From NCBI GenBank assembly GCA_032718565.1, contig JAVGVS010000025.1, positions 214,513 to 278,512 on the forward strand: a stretch of DNA of 64,000 bases. The letters are read 5' to 3'. The notes under the pieces were generated by a model. It searched no databases. It had not been told where the DNA came from and was given only the letters and a program-made list of their open reading frames with translations. Positions 1 to 10,665 of this stretch are shown here, piece by piece (within the stretch, counting starts at the first letter, position 1; every line of letters starts with the position of its first letter). Source of the stretch: Distichodus sexfasciatus (lineage: Eukaryota; Chordata; Actinopteri; Characiformes; Distichodontidae). The translations under genes and the position numbers were made by a program.

Positions 1-1300
1 AACAGAAGCTCTTATTTTTTGACTGTGCCATTGTTTACTTCCATAGAATGCTGCAACAGGAAGACACTTTACCCAGCAAAGGCAAAATCGAAAGTCGAAA
101 TTGTGAGATGGGCGAATCCTGTGTACAGCCTCAAATAGAAGTTTTGGCACAGTCAACAATGAAGCTGTGAAGAAACACTGCATTTTTACGCGATCTCAAG
201 TGAACAGTTGACCGGTAGAGTTAGATGGTTGTTCGCCAGTAAACTATTAGTAGTTTACCCTGTGTGTTGTACTTCCTGAATTTTGTGAAAAGGGCCCATC
301 GTGATATTGATTTGAGTCCTACCGGAAGCCATTACCAGAGCTGCTGTGATTAGAAGTTACCTTGGAAAGTGAATGTTCAAGCAAAGTAACAGTCCACTCG
401 CACTACAGTGGAGATCATACTGGTCCTCCGTAGATGCCTGCCATCTCCCCACAACTTTTGCTTAATAACAAGTGTATGTGTGTGTTGGGGCGGAAGAGAA
501 CGCCTGTTTGTCTTTTCCTCACGCATTTCATCTTTTACGCTTCCACACCTCTTTGTGCAAAGGACACGAGAAAAGCAACCTTGACCTTTCTGGCACACGC
601 TCGGAGGAAGAAAAGAAAAGGAAAAGAAAGGCGATCATTAATCCGCTCTCTTTTGCCACAGCCGCTTGGTGTCATTAGAGATAATGAGACGGAGCCGAAC
701 TCGGCCAGGACTGAAGTAGCGACTTGGACTCGGAACCAAGCCACCGAGCGTCCCCTTGAACCCGACTGGACCTCGCAAGAAAACACAGACACTCATTATT
801 TCATCAGCGTCACATTAGGTCTATGGAGGAAATAAAAAGTAAAGGTGGCAAACTGAATCCGAAGTGAACTGGACGGTTATTGGCATTGTTTATAACGAGC
901 TAGGAATAGATGCTCTATCAAAGGCTTGACCTTCACGCTTTTTTCAGCAATCATTGTTGCTTCCTGTAAAACCTTGAGCCATATCTCAGGAAACTCACTT
1001 CCTTGTTACGTTTAGAAGATGCAGGAAATGTGTGTGATAACGTCTCACATTTTTTAGGCCGCAACAATCTCAAGAAAGGCCTGGATGGACTGATGGGCAG
1101 TGCACATCTAGAATCACATGTGCGCTATTTGACTTGGTACAATACATAGGCCAGGAAGTGACTTTTTCTTAAAATGTTGTGCACTACACCCAAAATGACT
1201 TGCCGCTGTGTTGGAAATGTTCCAGAGTTATGGCGGTAATTTTGCATAGTGGAAATTTGGTGAGCAAAATCTCTTGTCTTTAGGCACTGAAATCATTTAT
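1..1300. other. Intergenic sequence, no gene recognised
   Basis: Mixed-composition single-copy-looking sequence. The open frames here (the longest about 133 codons at 434-835) show no domain, no compositional coding signal and overlapping open frames on both strands. I see no splice-bounded exon and no repeat family shared with the rest of the window. Confidence 0.5.
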
Positions 1301-1307
1301 CTGCATT

Positions 1308-1384
1308 GGTGTTGGCAGATATAAGAATGAAAAATATCGGTTATCAGCATCAGCCATTTATTCCTGTATCATGCATCCCTAATT
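1308..1384. mobile_element. hAT-like end fragment (TATCGG family)
   Basis: Holds TATCGGTTATCAGCATCAGC and ends in CATGCATCCCTAA, the style of a short hAT-type terminal region common in fish. It resembles the TATCGG-rich ends of the element at 48,075-48,620. Only one end is visible, so it is a remnant. The family assignment is inferred. Confidence 0.3.
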
Positions 1385-1477
1385 TAAATAGTAATATGTT
1401 ACACAGCTGTACTGTTAGCTCAGTAAGCTAATGTTTTGCACAAATAGGCATACAAAAAAATTTGCATGGCATTCATC

Positions 1478-1534
1478 TAAGAACATATCCTGGAACACCC
1501 GGAGAAAACCCATGCGAGAGCTTGCAAACTCCAC
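1478..1534 (-). repeat. RTE-like/SINE repeat, part 1 (split by hAT)
   Basis: Carries CACCCGGAGAAAACCCATGC followed by CTTGCAAACTCCAC. The same order occurs in the longer minus-strand copy at 35,337-35,688. The repeat breaks at 1534, where a hAT element begins, and resumes at 2380 with the rest of the same unit. Confidence 0.75.
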
Positions 1535-2379
1535 CAGTGTTGGAAAAGCTGCTTTGGAAATGTAATGTGTTACAATTACAAGTTACCCTATCTAAAATGT
1601 AATAGTAGTGTAACTATTTCAATTACTTTAGCAAAGTAATGTAACTAATTACATTTGATTACTTTTGGATTACTTTTCTACATTTTGAATGAATTTTCTC
1701 AACTGTCAACCATTTTCAGTTTTTGAAACCTGGTTAACCTTACAGCATTACTCAACACGGACTGCTGTCAAAATCCTTTTAAAGTCCCTCAACACAGCCA
1801 CAGCCGTGTCGGACTTCAACACCACTTTACTGTGAGATCATGCTGATCTTTGAATACCTATGCCTGCTAGATCAAATATTTCACATTCAACATTTGGTGA
1901 ACATCACTGAATAAGCAGTTGTCTATTCGTGTGGGATTGATTGTGCATATAGCGTCTGCTCACTACAGCTAATTTTTATTTCCTGCAGTGGGCTTGGCCT
2001 ACAGTCTAGTTTCTATCTGACATTGCAGGCCTCCTCGCAACTGCAGTTCAGACCGCTTGTAGGCTGTAGATCCAGCAGCAAGTGGGTGTTGCAAATTCAA
2101 ACATGATAAGAGAACCAATTAGTATCAGACTTTCAGCTGTAAATGGAGGGCGTTGTGCACAAGAAAAAATGGCAAAACAATAATATTATTAAACATATAG
2201 CCAATGTTTCTGCAGAAGGTATTGAGATGTGACTGAAATTGTAATCCTGAATATTTCCTGAAAGTAACTGTAATTTAATTACACATTTTTTCAAAGTAGT
2301 GTAACTGATTACTGTTACTTTTATTTTGTAATTAAATTACGTAATTTTGTTACATGTAACTTGTTACTCCCCAACACTG
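1535..2379. mobile_element. Non-autonomous hAT element with perfect 8-bp TSD
   Basis: An 845-bp element with termini CAGTGTTGG and CCAACACTG. The subterminal parts are also inverted-repeat related (runs of GTAACTTGTTAC type at both ends). It is flanked on both sides by AACTCCAC (1527-1534 and 2380-2387), a perfect 8-bp TSD, as expected for hAT transposition. No transposase frame is present, so it would have depended on an enzyme from elsewhere. It sits inside a minus-oriented RTE-like repeat and is therefore younger than it. Related ends recur at 7.7, 10.3, 11.9, 18.8, 23.2 and 25.7 kb. Confidence 0.85.
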
Positions 2380-2480
2380 AACTCCACACAGAAAGGCCCC
2401 ACAGCCGACCTGGTGCTCGAACCCAGGACACTCTCTCTGTGAGGCAGCAGTGCTAATCACTGCACCAAGTGCCACCCATA
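2380..2480 (-). repeat. RTE-like/SINE repeat, part 2
   Basis: Continuation of the repeat interrupted at 1534: AACTCCACACAGAAAGGCCC, then CGAACCCAGGAC and GAGGCAGCAGTGCTAATCAC. This matches 35,590-35,688 in order and orientation. The B-box-like CGAACCC/GGTTCGA segment is the tRNA-like head of the unit, read on the minus strand. Confidence 0.75.
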
Positions 2481-3635
2481 ATAATATATTTCCTGTTAAA
2501 ATTAAAGTAGCTTTACATTTTGTTGCATTACAGTAAAAACCTTGTCAGTAAAAAACATCAGTGCTATGAGTTTGTTCATCACGAAATCAATGTATCAGTG
2601 GAAATGAGCCAGTGTGGAGAGTATTAGATGAGATTTTTTTAACATCACGGCTCGATATGAGGACGGATGTGCGGCTGCTGACCTGCCTCATCAATTCTAG
2701 GTGGGGGTCGTTGAGAGGGGGTGCAGTTGCCGTGGTGGCAAATGGCAGGCTATGACAATATCTCTATTAAGAGTGATGGAGAATGTGTCAGAGCGGCTTT
2801 ATTAACAGCACTGTCGCTTTGTACCCAGGCACACCACACTGGAGGGTGAATAATGCAGCCCCGAACCTCTCCTCATGCCCTCATTGTACCCCCTCATCCT
2901 CCCGCCATCCCCCCTTGTCACCACCGCTCTCATTTCCTGTGAAGGTGGGGAGGTTGGAGAAGGTCATTAGTTTTGATTCATATCAAAATATATTAATAAA
3001 TGATTCCTTTCAATTGCCAGTGGCTTTCGATGGCCATGTGGGCACAGGTGAGGGAAATGTTCTCAAGAGGAGTTGCTAAATAACACACAAGGTTCAGAAT
3101 TCAGACGCTGGCATGTTATAAATGTCAGCAATTGCAGGGAGATATTGTGTGGAAGGCATGTAAGGATTCAAATTATGAATGTATTTGTATAGTGAGAATT
3201 TTAAAATCAAGGTACAAATTATGGACTGGATTTTTAGTCTGACCTGGAGAGTTAATTGCAATCATTTTTCATCAGGTCACTGAATGCAGTGTATTTATAT
3301 ATGTCCAGCATTATCTCTCTACTTGATCACCTCTAATTAACATGACTATTATTTCCAAACACTAAAATGTTCATGTCGTCTGCAGTTGATTCATTTCAAC
3401 AACCCATTCAATGTTGTGGCCACCGCTCATATAACGTAAGATGGTCGGAGACCAAGTGCAAACTATGAGATGAGCTTCAGGTTTGGAAAATAGGACATAG
3501 AAAGAGAGTGTTTAGCGTACGGTTTCTGCGACCTCGTAAAGGCAAACGCAACATTAACTTAGTACATCCGGCTCTCAGACTGTAAACATACTGTGTAGTA
3601 TTCATGTGTATGAATATTCTTTTTCTCTTACGTTT
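2481..3635. other. Unique sequence, no gene recognised
   Basis: About 1.15 kb without a recognisable repeat. The stretch 2,640-3,080 is GC-richer and of mixed composition, as in conserved non-coding DNA. Its 98-codon open frame (2783-3079) has a proline/serine-rich middle and resembles no family I know. Confidence 0.45.
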
Positions 3636-3639
3636 TAGA

Positions 3640-3892
3640 TATTCAAATTCATTAAATTCATTATTCACAGAAAAGTCCAAATCATCTGGCAATGTTTTGG
3701 AAAAAGAAATAAAATGAAATAATTTTTAAAAAGTGATTCCAGTAGTGCATGTCACAGACCACCTGCAATGCCACTGAGGACCACCAGAGGGCAGCGAACT
3801 GCCAGTTGAAAACCCCACATATAATCAATTATGGTCTGCCATTGCATCGATGCAGAATCATCTCGATTATGTGATTAATTATAACACCCCTA
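3640..3892 (+). mobile_element. hAT MITE fragment (TAGAGGTGT family), right half
   Basis: Shares with the element at 23,272-23,690 the order CAAATCATCTGGCAATGTTT, CACCAGAGGGCAGCG, GGTCTGCCATTGCATCGATG and a terminal GATTATGTGATTAATT...CACCCCTA. Only the right half is present; the left terminus is missing or too diverged to see. Confidence 0.65.
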
Positions 3893-4859
3893 GTATTTTT
3901 AGTAACTAGACCAGCATTTCCTCAAGATATTGCAAGTTTGCTGTGTGCTAAAACATGTAGAAAGGAATAAAAGTGTAGAACAGTGTAAAAGGAAAAATGA
4001 TAAAAGCTCCTTAGATGTTTCCACAGATTATACTTGACATAATTCACAACTGTGTGCTGCTGAATTATTGTTACGCTTATTCAGGGACGGGCTAACCACA
4101 AGAAAGGTAATAGCACAGTTGTCCTTAATGGAGATTGTGGCCAGTTTGTGAGTTACAGTGCTAATGGAGATGACTCCTTGTAGCAAAATAGGGAATGAAA
4201 ATGTTTTTGATCAGAATAAGGGGGTGGAAAAGGAGGTTGGAATTTGGCTATTGACAAATGCAATATCCCAGACCACCCCAATGAGGTAAAAAAATCAAAG
4301 CCATGAACAATAACAACAATTGTAGAAGGAGTTTAAAAAGAAACAATTTAAAAACCAATAAACTTTGTCTGATGAAAGTTGGATAACTCTGAGTGATAAT
4401 TACATTCACATTTCATCAGGTGGCCAGTCAGCCAGGGCGAGGTTGAGGGGGGTGACGTCAGTCAGGAGCATTCCGGAAACTCTCCGCTGACATTCAGTGC
4501 CCTTTTCACATTTTCTCTGGGGATTGGGAGGGGAAAAAAATAAATCACCCGACTGCAATGACCCCGAACTCATAACATGAAAGACGAAGAATGGACCAAT
4601 AAGGAGACAGAACGCCTCACCTCCTATGCAAATGGATTATGATGCTCGTGCTTCGCCCAAACCAGGCTTGACATTTGAAATTAGGGGCGAATTGAGCCAT
4701 GAAAAATACATGAGTAGATAAATAATAAACAAAGATCAAATGGAGTGGAAACCTACAGTAATGCACCTTGAGTCAAGCAATTAGGATTTAGACAAACAAT
4801 ATGTTCAAAGGCGGACTCCCACCTAATGTCACTTCCACTTTTGGTTGCAAATTGTATAG
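3893..4859. other. Unique sequence; conserved-element-like block at 4.4-4.7 kb
   Basis: No gene. The segment 4,380-4,700 has balanced composition and motif-rich text (CTATGCAAATGGATTATGAT contains an octamer-like ATGCAAAT). It could be a developmental non-coding element, which is inference only. Confidence 0.35.
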
Positions 4860-5105
4860 TTTTGTAAATCAAATATACTGACATAAACAAATACAGGAAG
4901 TCTATTCCATTAAGAAAATAATGCAGGTTTTGTAAATCAAATACACGACATGTCAAAACCAGGTTTACCAGTCATGTATAATTTTGCAAATCAAATAAAA
5001 GATTATTGGTAGTGGTACTATATTTGATTTACAAATTTTTATGTGAGTTGTATATCAAAAACGTTTGACTGAAAATCTATTTGACTTACAAGTTGTATAT
5101 AACTT
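4860..5105. repeat. Degenerate TTTGTAAATCAAATA repeats
   Basis: Three direct copies of TTTGTAAATCAAATA-like sequence (near 4862, 4929 and 4984) and two inverted copies (near 5020 and 5088) lie within 245 bp. The spacing is irregular. It may be the remains of a palindromic MITE; no boundary is clear. Confidence 0.45.
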
Positions 5106-5990
5106 TTGCAGTAACAGTGAGTAACATTCAACTCTAGTAAATCTCAAGGTGTGCAAAGCCTTTTGTCTGGTAGTGTACACCTTGTATAGCTTTCATGGAA
5201 CAATATCATAGATGCTACCAGTGGTGGAATGTAACAAAGTGCAAATGTTTGTTACTGTAGATTTAGGTAGATTTTTTCCCTGATCTAAACTTCACATTAG
5301 CAAAAATAATAATGCATACTTTTGACTTTTACTCCATTACATTTTGGAACCTATTATCTATACTTTCTACTCCACTACATTTCTACTATACATTCCATTA
5401 CATTTTATTATCACTTCTTTTCTTGTAAATATGTTGCCTACTGTATAAATATGGGTAGCTGCCTTGGATCAGGAAGAATCCCTCCAACGATAGCAGAGCA
5501 CGTGCGAGAGCAGCGTAAACACTGACAACTGAGATGTTCTCTGGACAAGTTGAGAAAAGTTACTTACTATGCTAAGTTAAAGCAACACTATATAAGATTT
5601 GCTCACAGGGTCCCCCTACAGACGAGAAACAGTATTGCCTGTAACAACTGTCATAAAATCTGTGTCGCAGTAATACACATGCATTTGCTGACAAGCCAAC
5701 GAGACCAGCGACCTTCTTGAAGCAGGACAACTAATATCTTCGATCAAAGACTTCGGGCCAGTCTCACAGCATTTTATTCAAACATGAAGTTTTATTTTTT
5801 GTAACGTTATTATCCACATTGTAATAAAAAAAACATCGTAGATCAATCCAGTTATCTAGCTGCTTAGGAGATGCTTTTGTCCATATTTGTATTATTCAAT
5901 ACTCACAAGTCAAAATGAAAATAGCAATAACTAGCATGCTAACTACCGACAACTAGCTAGCATGTTAGCTACCATTTGAATAACTTGATT

Positions 5991-5991
<1 letters not shown>

Positions 5992-6027
<36 letters not shown>

Positions 6028-6180
6028 TAAATAAATTTTATTTATATAGCACCTTTCATACATCTCAATGCAGCTCAAAGTGTTTACCAGAGAGAACAGT
6101 AAAAACAAGCAATAAGGGAACAGATAAAACAAATAAAAATATGAAAATTAGAGACATAATGATAAAAATAACAATAGAAT
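5992..6180 (-). repeat. LINE 3' tail (minus strand) with (AAT)n
   Basis: Reads (ATA)n then AAATAAATTTTATTTATATAG and CACCTTTCATACATC, then AGCTCAAAGTG. On the complementary strand this is the common fish LINE 3' end, a GCTATATAAATAAA motif followed by an (ATT)n tail. Nested in the 5219-7146 hAT element. The LINE clade is not determined. Confidence 0.55.
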
Positions 6181-6582
6181 AAAATAATAATAATAAAAAG
6201 GGTCTAGGAATGACAAATCAAATGAAACACCACACCCAGACATGCAGCAACCCAGGCAAAAACACATAAGAACAACATGGGCATAAATGGAGCGCCATGA
6301 CTTCAATAACACAAACTGCTGATACACAGCAACCTCAAATGCACTAGATATAGATGGTAAGCAAAAATTTATATTTACTACTCCAATAGTAACAGAACAA
6401 TGTCACCATCACTCCTCCTCTTTCAGCTCATGCCAATATTCACCCTAATCCGGGCTCTCACTTTATCGTGCTCCCATTTTCTTTTTTTTGTCTCCTCTGA
6501 CAGCACTTTTACCATCCTCGTTTTCTTTGCCTCTTCGGTCATACTTTCGTTAGTTGTAACATCATACAAAAATATTATAGTG

Positions 6583-6620
6583 TTGTAAAGAGTGCTATAG
6601 AAATAAACTGAACTGAAATT
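6583..6620 (+). repeat. Short LINE-like 3' tail
   Basis: GTTGTAAAGAGTGCTATAGA followed by AATAAACTGAACTGAA is the usual end of several fish LINEs with an (AACTG)n-like tail. Very short. Confidence 0.35.
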
Positions 6621-7154
6621 TGGTCAGGCTAAGCTTCTTTCTGCCACCGCAATCACGATATCACTTCCCACCGAGTTGCCCTCTGTCTTGCTTTATCATA
6701 TTATGCATCATGTGCAAGGACAAACACACCATCAGGATAGTCTTTTCTGTGTGTGTTTACTGCATTTTTAAGCCTCAACCATTCAGTCAAGTGGGCGCAC
6801 ATTATTAATACTGAATAGGTAAAATGCACAGCAAAATGGCCTAATAAATGTCATTTAAATTAAACAAAACAACAGTAATGAGCCTGATTTGAAAGTAGAA
6901 AGTACAGATATTGATGCTAAAAATATACATAGTAAAAGTTAAAAGTTGGCACAAAAAAAGTCAAGTAAAATACAGACTTTGTACTTTGTTAGTTCCTATT
7001 TCTGTTTTCAGTACATTTAAAACCAAGTACTTAATTACTTCTACTTAAGTACGGTTGTTGATGTGGCACTTTCCTCATTTACTAAAGTATATATTTTGTT
7101 GTTTGCTTGTACTTTTACTTAAGTTTTAGTACTTTCTCCACCACTGGAAGCTAC

Positions 7155-7733
7155 AAAGCCAGTGGTTGTCTAACAATGAGCAAAGAGGAAAAATCTGACT
7201 ATGTGCTCACAAAGACACCAATAATCCTAAACCTGCAGGGAAATCATGTCAGAGGGGTTTGGAGGTGACAGGCTTCCCATCACTGACCACATGCATCCTA
7301 AAGCCTTCCATCTTCCATCTCTCAAACTCTCCACTAATCTGTTTTCCTTCTTGATCTCCCCAGTATCAGTGTCAGAATCGTATGGAAAATATTGGATTGT
7401 GCCAACAAGACTCAATCACAAAATGGAAAAATAAAAATACATTTAAAAACGGCCCCGCCTTGTGGTACGGCCAAACCTACCACAGTGACTGACACTTGGG
7501 AAAACACAGCTGGATATTGAACTGTTTGCCTCTCCACCGAGCTTTGGTGGACGAGAGACGGTTATTGAGTAGCTAATCCTTGACAATAGACTTATACAAC
7601 TTTGGCTTGATCTCAAAGGGAAACAGATTTACGGGAGATTACAGCATGGTGGCCTCGAACCAACTGGACACAAAAAAAGGATGGACAAATGCACCAGCAA
7701 TGGCTTTTCCCATATACTCTATAAAACTATTCA
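7155..7733. other. Unique sequence, no gene recognised
   Basis: Two overlapping 62-codon frames on opposite strands at 7,227-7,434 have no recognisable content. Nothing else was seen. Confidence 0.4.
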
Positions 7734-8865
7734 CAGTCTTGCGGAGTAGCTAAGGTCAACACTACTTTATAGTTTATCAGTAGTGAAGCTCTTTTTAAAA
7801 TCCTGGAGCTTTTTACAAATGGCAATGTAGTGTGGCAAAATGTTACATTGTTACAAAAGAAAAGAATACATATTTTAACAAAGCAGTTAAAAATAACATT
7901 CATTGCGTCACAGTGTGCTCTCAGCAGCTGCGAGATAGTGTCGGAGGATGGAGTCCACCTTGGCCAAAATGGAAGCAAGAATTTGTGGCGATATTTACCA
8001 AAAATAATGGCTATTGTGGTGAAATGGACAGTACAGGCATTTGGGTGCAACTTATGCAAGCCCAAAATCAAAACACTCTCTACCAGGACCGGTAAAGGTG
8101 CCATAAAAAGTACTGCTCTCTGGGCACTGCTTATGTTTGTTAGCTGCCACTGCTCCACATAGAACTTATGTATAAGTTTCATCACTGTACAAATTTATAT
8201 TGACCTAGTGGATGAAGGTTTGATGTCTGCTGATAGCACAAATCTGCTAAATTACGACTTCAGTTTGAGTCAGGTCAGAAGGCAGTGATTTATATTAGAC
8301 AATGTCTTAATTGAATGATTATTTGTCATTGTGAACAGCACACAATGCACCACAACCAAATATGACCTCCGCATTTGACCCCTCCCTGAAGGAGCAGAGG
8401 GCGGCTGACATGGGCAGCACCCATCGAGCAGTGCTTTGGGATGTTACCCTGCTCATGAGTACCTCCGTGGTACCTTTACTGGTCCTGGATTCGAACCGGC
8501 GACCCTCTGATATTGGCAGGGCTGGATTGGTAATCATCAGCACTGAGCCAGTGCAGGGACATCGTGACTAATCGGGAGAGTCCACGCATCATGCTCACCT
8601 CACTCTTGGGGCATTTGGGTGGAGAAAAATCATTTTGACAAACAGTCAACAACAGTGGGGGTGTAATACAATAATTTGTCAAGTGTAAAATCCATATGGA
8701 AGCCTAAAACTCCAGTTGGTGGGCCTATTTGGGAGAAAGTCCATGGCTGTTTTTTGGTCCCATTTCATCCCTGAATCACCATTACACTACCAACTGCCCT
8801 AAAAATCTATAAGTACACTGTAGCTTGAAAAGCTATCATTTAATAGTAGCTTTTCCAACATGCTG
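7734..8865. mobile_element. hAT-like element (CAGTGTTGG relative), hosts a SINE
   Basis: The left edge near 7734 reads CAGTCTTGCGGAGTAGCTAA. The right edge near 8840-8865 is AGTAGCTTTTCCAACATGCTG. The interior (AGTAGTGAAGCTCTTTTTAA, TGTGGCAAAATGTTACATTG, GTCCACCTTGGCCAA) is homologous to 18,798-19,415. The 152-codon minus-strand frame inside (7727-8185) has no transposase motifs and is not supported as a gene. A SINE copy sits at 8316-8550. A clean TSD was not found. Confidence 0.6.
8316..8550 (-). mobile_element. SINE-A copy 1
   Basis: On the minus strand this reads: tRNA-like head with a B box (GGTTCGAATCC-like), then GGTAAAGGTACCACGGAGG, TCATGAGCAGGGT, GGGCAGC, TCCTTCAGGGA, TGCGGAGGTCATATTTGG and GTGTGCTGTTCACAATGACA, ending before TAATCATTCA. 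This order defines the SINE-A family of this window. Nested in a hAT element. Confidence 0.8.
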
Positions 8866-9583
8866 GGTTGAAATAATAAATAAATAAAAGAGTCAGAGCG
8901 AAAGAACCAGCCGGGTTTGATGTTCTCGAACCAGAGGAAAAATTAGGCCATTTTCAGGATGATTTGAACCACAGCTAGGATGGCCAAGCATCTGGTTTGA
9001 AAAGCCGTCAGAGCCTTTGCCCGAAGCAAGAAGTGGAATAGCCCTTTTTTTCCTTTCTGAGATGTAATTGGGGGGAGGGGGGGGTCAGATCAGACTTAGC
9101 AACGGCCAGCAGTGCAAACCTCGGGAGAGAGAAAAGCTGACGTGGATCCACAACAAAAAATGAACTGGTGTAATGAAGTCTGGAGCTCTCCCCGAATCCC
9201 TTTCCCAGGTCTTGTCCAATTCTTCATCACTTACTGATCTTTGCAATCTGCGCCCTAATGGTCTGGCCGGGTTTTGGCTTGCCACTCTTCCTTCTTCTTC
9301 TTTTTTTCTTGCCCGTGATAGACAGCTAATAGATTTGGCACAAAGGTGGCAAAATGGGCTTTGCTTGATTTGATTCATCAATTAACCTCCGAGTTCATCC
9401 CCATCAGTGCTTGAATGGATTAGAGGGCTGCCCGGATCAATTCAGTTGCCTACAGGGAAGCTTTAGGGTTGTTCAAGTTTTGTTTTTAACTTCAAGGTGG
9501 AGGAGGAAGAATGCGATCTAGAAATCAAATTCGATCAAAGCAGAGGAAGTAGATTACTTAGATTAGGAGTATATAGTTAAGAG
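8866..9583. other. Unique sequence, no gene recognised
   Basis: Includes a short AT run at 8,875-8,890 and a G-run at 9,070-9,085. The complementary open frames at 9085-9381 and 9173-9373 overlap on opposite strands and show no family resemblance. Confidence 0.4.
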
Positions 9584-9897
9584 TAGAGGTGTTGAAACTA
9601 ATCACATAATCAATGCATCAAGATGCAGACGTGAGCGATTCTGCATCATTGCAGTGGCAGACCATAATCAAGGTCTTATAACGGATGCTTTCAACAAGGG
9701 TTCCGCTGTCCCCTGGTGGTCCACAGCAGCACTGCAAGTGGTCCATGACATGCAATCCAGTTTCACTACTGAAATCACTTTTTATGAATGATTTCATTTT
9801 ATTTGCTTTTGAAAACATTTCCAGATGATTTGGGCATCTTTTTGAATAATGAATTAGTCGAATCAAATTGTGAGACCAATGAAGGTTCACACCTCTA
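9584..9897 (-). mobile_element. hAT MITE (TAGAGGTGT family)
   Basis: Starts TAGAGGTGTTGAAACTAATC and ends GAAGGTTCACACCTCTA, so the termini are inverted repeats. The interior shares GATTCTGCATCATTGCAGTG, CCCCTGGTGGTCCACAGCAG and CATTTCCAGATGATTTGGGC with the other copies. The candidate 8-bp flanks (GTTAAGAG and TTTCAGAA) match only 5/8, so the TSD is decayed or absent. Confidence 0.75.
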
Positions 9898-10011
9898 TTT
9901 CAGAACAAGGTTATGCGTTTGAAATTTGTTCTTTTCATTAAGAAAAAGAATTATGAAAAATATTCAACCTGTGACCTTTTTACCGTGATGAGGTTTTGCA
10001 GCAAGAATCCA

Positions 10012-10250
10012 TAGTTGTTATGACTGTTAGAGCATATAGCCCATGATCAGAAGGTTGCTGTTTCGAATCCTGGACCTGTAAAAGTACCACTAAGGTACTC
10101 ATGAGCAAGGTACCATCACCAAGCACTGCTCTCTGGATGCTGCCCATTTCAGCTGCCCACTGCTCCTTCAAGGATGGGTCAAACACAGAGGTCATTGAGG
10201 TGCACTGTGTGCTGTGCTGTGTTTACAATGAAAAATAATCACTTTGACAT
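10012..10250 (+). mobile_element. SINE-A copy 2
   Basis: A near-complete plus-strand copy: GATCAGAAGGTTGCTGTTTC, then GAATCCTGGACCTGTAAAAG, CTCATGAGCAAGGTACCATC, AAGCACTGCTCTCTGGATGC, TGCCCACTGCTCCTTCAAGG and GTGCTGTGCTGTGTTTACAA. The B box is recognisable; the A box has decayed. Confidence 0.8.
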
Positions 10251-10309
10251 AACTTATAATAACTTATGCATCCTGAAAATCAAATCACATTCTACCTTCA
10301 AAATGTCAA

Positions 10310-10408
10310 TACTAAGTATTACTAGATGTAACTGCTTGGATGTAGTTACGTAGCTATATTTTCGCTGTGGCTTGTAGTGTAACTACTATATTAACCTTTC
10401 AACATTGA
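10310..10408. mobile_element. hAT (CAGTGTTGG family) end fragment
   Basis: AACTGCTTGGATGTAGTTAC, TAGTGTAACTACTATATTAA and a closing CAACATTG are shared with 19,325-19,410. A remnant of one terminus only. Confidence 0.5.
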
Positions 10409-10537
10409 CAAATGCAGTTTGCGAGAGCTATTAATAACTTAGAATCCCTTCAATTTACAGAAACCACGCACATACTGTCAGAATCACAAGACTTTGAACT
10501 TAACACTTTATGTTGTTGTGTACTTTCCCGCACTACT

Positions 10538-10665
10538 CAGGGGTGCGTTTCCCAAAGGCTAACTACTTTAGCAATACTATTTTAGTTGCTAATGTACACC
10601 ATGTGCACTTAAAAACAAAGGTAGAAAAACACCCCAAATTCTCTTAGGTCTGTATGGGTTAAAAC
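10538..10665. mobile_element. Possible TIR element end (GGGGTGCGTTTCCC)
   Basis: GGGGTGCGTTTCCCAAAGGC followed by TAACTACTTTAGCAA is a terminal motif common to a fish DNA-transposon family. The matching second end was not found in the next kilobase, so this is a single-end remnant or a chance match. Confidence 0.35.

Larger units (their letters stand above)
5219..7146. mobile_element. hAT element, 1.93 kb, with 8-bp TSD
   Basis: Termini CAGTGGTGGAA and CTTTCTCCACCACTG. Subterminal sequence is typical of a fish hAT family (ACTTTTACTCCATTACATTT at the left, TACTTAAGTACGG at the right). Flanked by GATGCTAC (5211-5218) and GAAGCTAC (7147-7154), a 7/8 match and thus an 8-bp TSD. There is no transposase frame. 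The interior carries at least two later insertions: a LINE 3' tail with an ATA microsatellite (5992-6180) and another LINE-like tail near 6583-6620. Confidence 0.8.

Noticed and set aside
434..835. 133-codon frame near the window start
   Set aside because: No signal peptide, domain or splice signals that fit; overlapping frames are open on both strands.
7727..8185. 152-codon minus-strand protein
   Set aside because: Lies inside a non-autonomous hAT element; shows no hAT transposase motifs, and the homologous copy at 18.8 kb has no matching frame.
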